A stretch of DNA of 6,274 bases, taken from assembly GCA_021828425.1 (NCBI GenBank), contig JAKARN010000090.1:1-6274 (forward strand), given 5' to 3'. This document shows, piece after piece, positions 4,693-6,274 of the stretch (the stretch's first letter is position 1; each line of letters starts with the position of its first letter). The translations under genes were made by a program, and so were the position numbers. A model generated the notes under the pieces. The model was not told the DNA's origin. It was given only the letters and a program-made list of their open reading frames with translations, and searched no databases. This DNA is from Pseudomonadota bacterium. Lineage in GTDB: Bacteria > Pseudomonadota > Gammaproteobacteria > JAKAQQ01.

Positions 4693-6274
4693 GACCTCGT
4701 AAGCCGTTTCCGGACGCCTGTGCAGGTCGTGGGTGATGGCCGTGAACACGGCCTGGGTATGATCCCGGTCCAGACTGTTCCACAGGGCCAAGGCGAGAAT
4801 GACGAGGCTCCACGCCGCGACGAGGAGGTTGCAGTTCAGGAAACTGAGGAGGTGGATTCCCCCCAGGCGGGCCGGCCCGAGCCAGGTGAGCCCCCAGAGT
4901 CCGCCGAAATAGGGAACCAGCCACAGGGCATGAAAAGCGTTCAGGGGAGGGACGGGCCGGCGACGCCCATATTTCTGGAACGCGTAGTAAGCCATGTAGA
5001 TCGTGAACAGGCCGAGCAGGATTCCGAAGACGTAGCTGTCCGTTTTGAATCCGGTCCAGACAATGATCCAGTTGGCGACGATGAAGGCGATGGGGGCGAT
5101 GACCCAGGCCCAGCGCAGACGGAAACGGCGTTCCAGGTCCGGCAGGCGTTTGCGTAACTGGAGCAGGACCACGGGCCCGATGCCGTAAGACAGGACGGTT
5201 GAGGAGGAAATCACGGCGACCAGCTTCTGCCAGGACGGGAAGGGGAACAGGAAGATCGCACCAATCACGAACGTCGCAATGAGGGCCGCCCACGGGACCC
5301 CCCGTGCGCTGATCAGGGTGAGCCGGCTTGGGCCCGATCCCACCTCACCGGTGGCCATGAGGATGCGGGAGGTGGTCGTGGTGTAAATGAAGGCCGTGCC
5401 GGTGGGAGAGACCACGGCATTGAGATAAATGAAATAACTCCACCAGACCGCACCCGCCGCGACCACCATGGTGGCCAGTGGCCCGGCGGATCCCTTGAAC
5501 CGGAGTCCGGCCCATCCGTCCTTCAGGATCAGGGCCGGGTTGATCGAGCCCAGGATCGCGTATTGCAATCCGACGTAAATGAGGGTGGAAATGATGACGG
5601 AACCGACGACCGCGAACGGAATGTTGCGGCGGGGATCCTGGGTCTCCCCGGCCAGGTCGATCGCCTGACGGAACCCCAGAAAGCTGAAAATGATCCCGGC
5701 CGTGGCCACCGAGGTGAAAAGCCCGTCACGCGGAGTGCTCTGGAGCGCGAGGGTGAGATTGCCGGGATGAAAGGAGAAGGACAAGAGGACCGCGATCGTC
5801 ACGATCGCGATCAGGATTTTCCACCAGGTGGCGGTGCTGTTGATGAACAGAACCCACCGGATGGCGAGGAAATTCATGGCTACGATGAGCGCGAGCAGGA
5901 CGATCGAGATTCCGTAGCCCCATTCGGTCAGAAGATGCTGGGGGCCGTGGACGAGGCCGGGAAAGTAGTTGTTGGCATAGTACAGGACCGCGAGCACCTC
6001 GACCGGGGGTACCGTCACGTAGGCCAGAAACAGGATCCAGCTCCAGATGCGTCCGACCAGTTCGCCGTGACTCAGGTGGCTCAGGTGAACCAGAACGCCG
6101 CTTTTGGGGACGAGAATGGCCAGTTCGGCGAAGACGAACGCGAGGAGCAGGACGGCGATGGCGCCGATCAGCCACGACCCGATGCTCCAGGGACCGGCCA
6201 GCTGCATGGCCAGAAAGGGTCCCAAAAGCCAGCCGGATCCGATGATCCCGGAGACACTCGAATAGAGCAACCCG
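4684..6274 (-). CDS. APC-superfamily amino acid permease, N-terminus beyond the window
   Basis: At least 528 codons are open to the right edge. The TTG at 6268-6270 is probably an internal Leu, since a Gly codon precedes it and the family has GLLYSSVSGIIGSGW at this place; only a short N-terminal cytoplasmic stretch should be missing. TM1 carries the unwound-helix motif SGIIGSGWLLG (residues 7-17 counted from that Leu), and TM6 with its loop has FSFLGFRQAIDLAGETQDPRRNIP (about 195-218), both APC substrate-site hallmarks. SPTGTAFIYTTTTSRIL (about 288-304) and RGVPW (323-327) are also typical. I count roughly 14 hydrophobic segments, so two more than the 12-TM APC core. The family takes up amino acids by proton symport or exchange; the VPPVE in TM3 recalls YveA-like aspartate symporters, but substrate cannot be set from sequence. 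Transcribed towards the DUF3301-type gene. Confidence 0.9.
   Translation of the reverse strand, partial: GLLYSSVSGIIGSGWLLGPFLAMQLAGPWSIGSWLIGAIAVLLLAFVFAELAILVPKSGVLVHLSHLSHGELVGRIWSWILFLAYVTVPPVEVLAVLYYANNYFPGLVHGPQHLLTEWGYGISIVLLALIVAMNFLAIRWVLFINSTATWWKILIAIVTIAVLLSFSFHPGNLTLALQSTPRDGLFTSVATAGIIFSFLGFRQAIDLAGETQDPRRNIPFAVVGSVIISTLIYVGLQYAILGSINPALILKDGWAGLRFKGSAGPLATMVVAAGAVWWSYFIYLNAVVSPTGTAFIYTTTTSRILMATGEVGSGPSRLTLISARGVPWAALIATFVIGAIFLFPFPSWQKLVAVISSSTVLSYGIGPVVLLQLRKRLPDLERRFRLRWAWVIAPIAFIVANWIIVWTGFKTDSYVFGILLGLFTIYMAYYAFQKYGRRRPVPPLNAFHALWLVPYFGGLWGLTWLGPARLGGIHLLSFLNCNLLVAAWSLVILALALWNSLDRDHTQAVFTAITHDLHRRPETAYEVGP
5791..5809. repeat. Perfect 9-bp inverted repeat in the permease gene
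   Basis: CGCGATCGT at 5791-5799 and ACGATCGCG at 5801-5809 are perfect complements around a single C. In the reading frame this is the TM5 segment IAIVTIAV, whose alternating ATC and GCG codons create the symmetry, so it may be a coding by-product. Confidence 0.6.

Noticed and set aside
6268..6270. TTG as the permease start codon
   Set aside because: The frame stays open to the edge with Gly before Leu, and APC permeases have a short cytoplasmic N-terminus before the SGIIGSGW helix; the gene is cut by the window rather than starting here.

Overview
The window is high-GC DNA (clearly above 60% G+C by eye) densely packed with protein-coding genes. The gene content points to a Gram-negative proteobacterium, most likely a gammaproteobacterium. 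It has a Pal-type OmpA-family outer-membrane lipoprotein, a small one-TM DUF3301-type protein (a family I know mainly from gamma/betaproteobacteria) and an exported Tricorn-type S41 protease. The taxonomic call is an inference from gene families; no rRNA or tRNA is present to confirm it.

Layout: (1) 44-3349, minus strand: a large exported Tricorn-like serine protease with PD40 beta-propeller repeats, a Pro-rich linker, a C1/PDZ region and an S41 catalytic domain with the expected catalytic residues. (2) 3350-3570: a 221-bp divergent intergenic region with a weak -10-like element for the protease, a canonical four-tract G-quadruplex motif, and a 6-bp inverted repeat close to the lipoprotein gene. 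(3) 3571-4239, plus strand: a Pal-like lipoprotein with an unusual basic C-terminal extension. (4) 4273-4611, minus strand: a DUF3301-type membrane-anchored small protein, convergent with the lipoprotein gene and separated from it by 33 bp without a recognisable terminator. (5) 4684 to the right edge, minus strand: an APC-superfamily amino acid permease whose N-terminus lies outside the window. The 72-bp gap between permease and DUF3301 gene holds a GC-rich two-part hairpin and a 12-bp tandem duplication that overlaps the permease stop codon.

How the genes may work together: the protease and the lipoprotein are both predicted to leave the cytoplasm and share one divergent control region, so a common envelope role (peptide degradation or envelope maintenance) is plausible but unproven. 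The permease could import amino acids, conceivably including products of extracytoplasmic peptide degradation; that link is only contextual. No mobile element, CRISPR array, RNA gene or clearly new multi-gene system was seen. The most interesting points are the pairing of a PD40-propeller protease with an orphan Pal (Pal's usual partner TolB also has a PD40 propeller), the Asn substitutions and C-terminal tail of that Pal, and the G-quadruplex motif in their shared promoter region.
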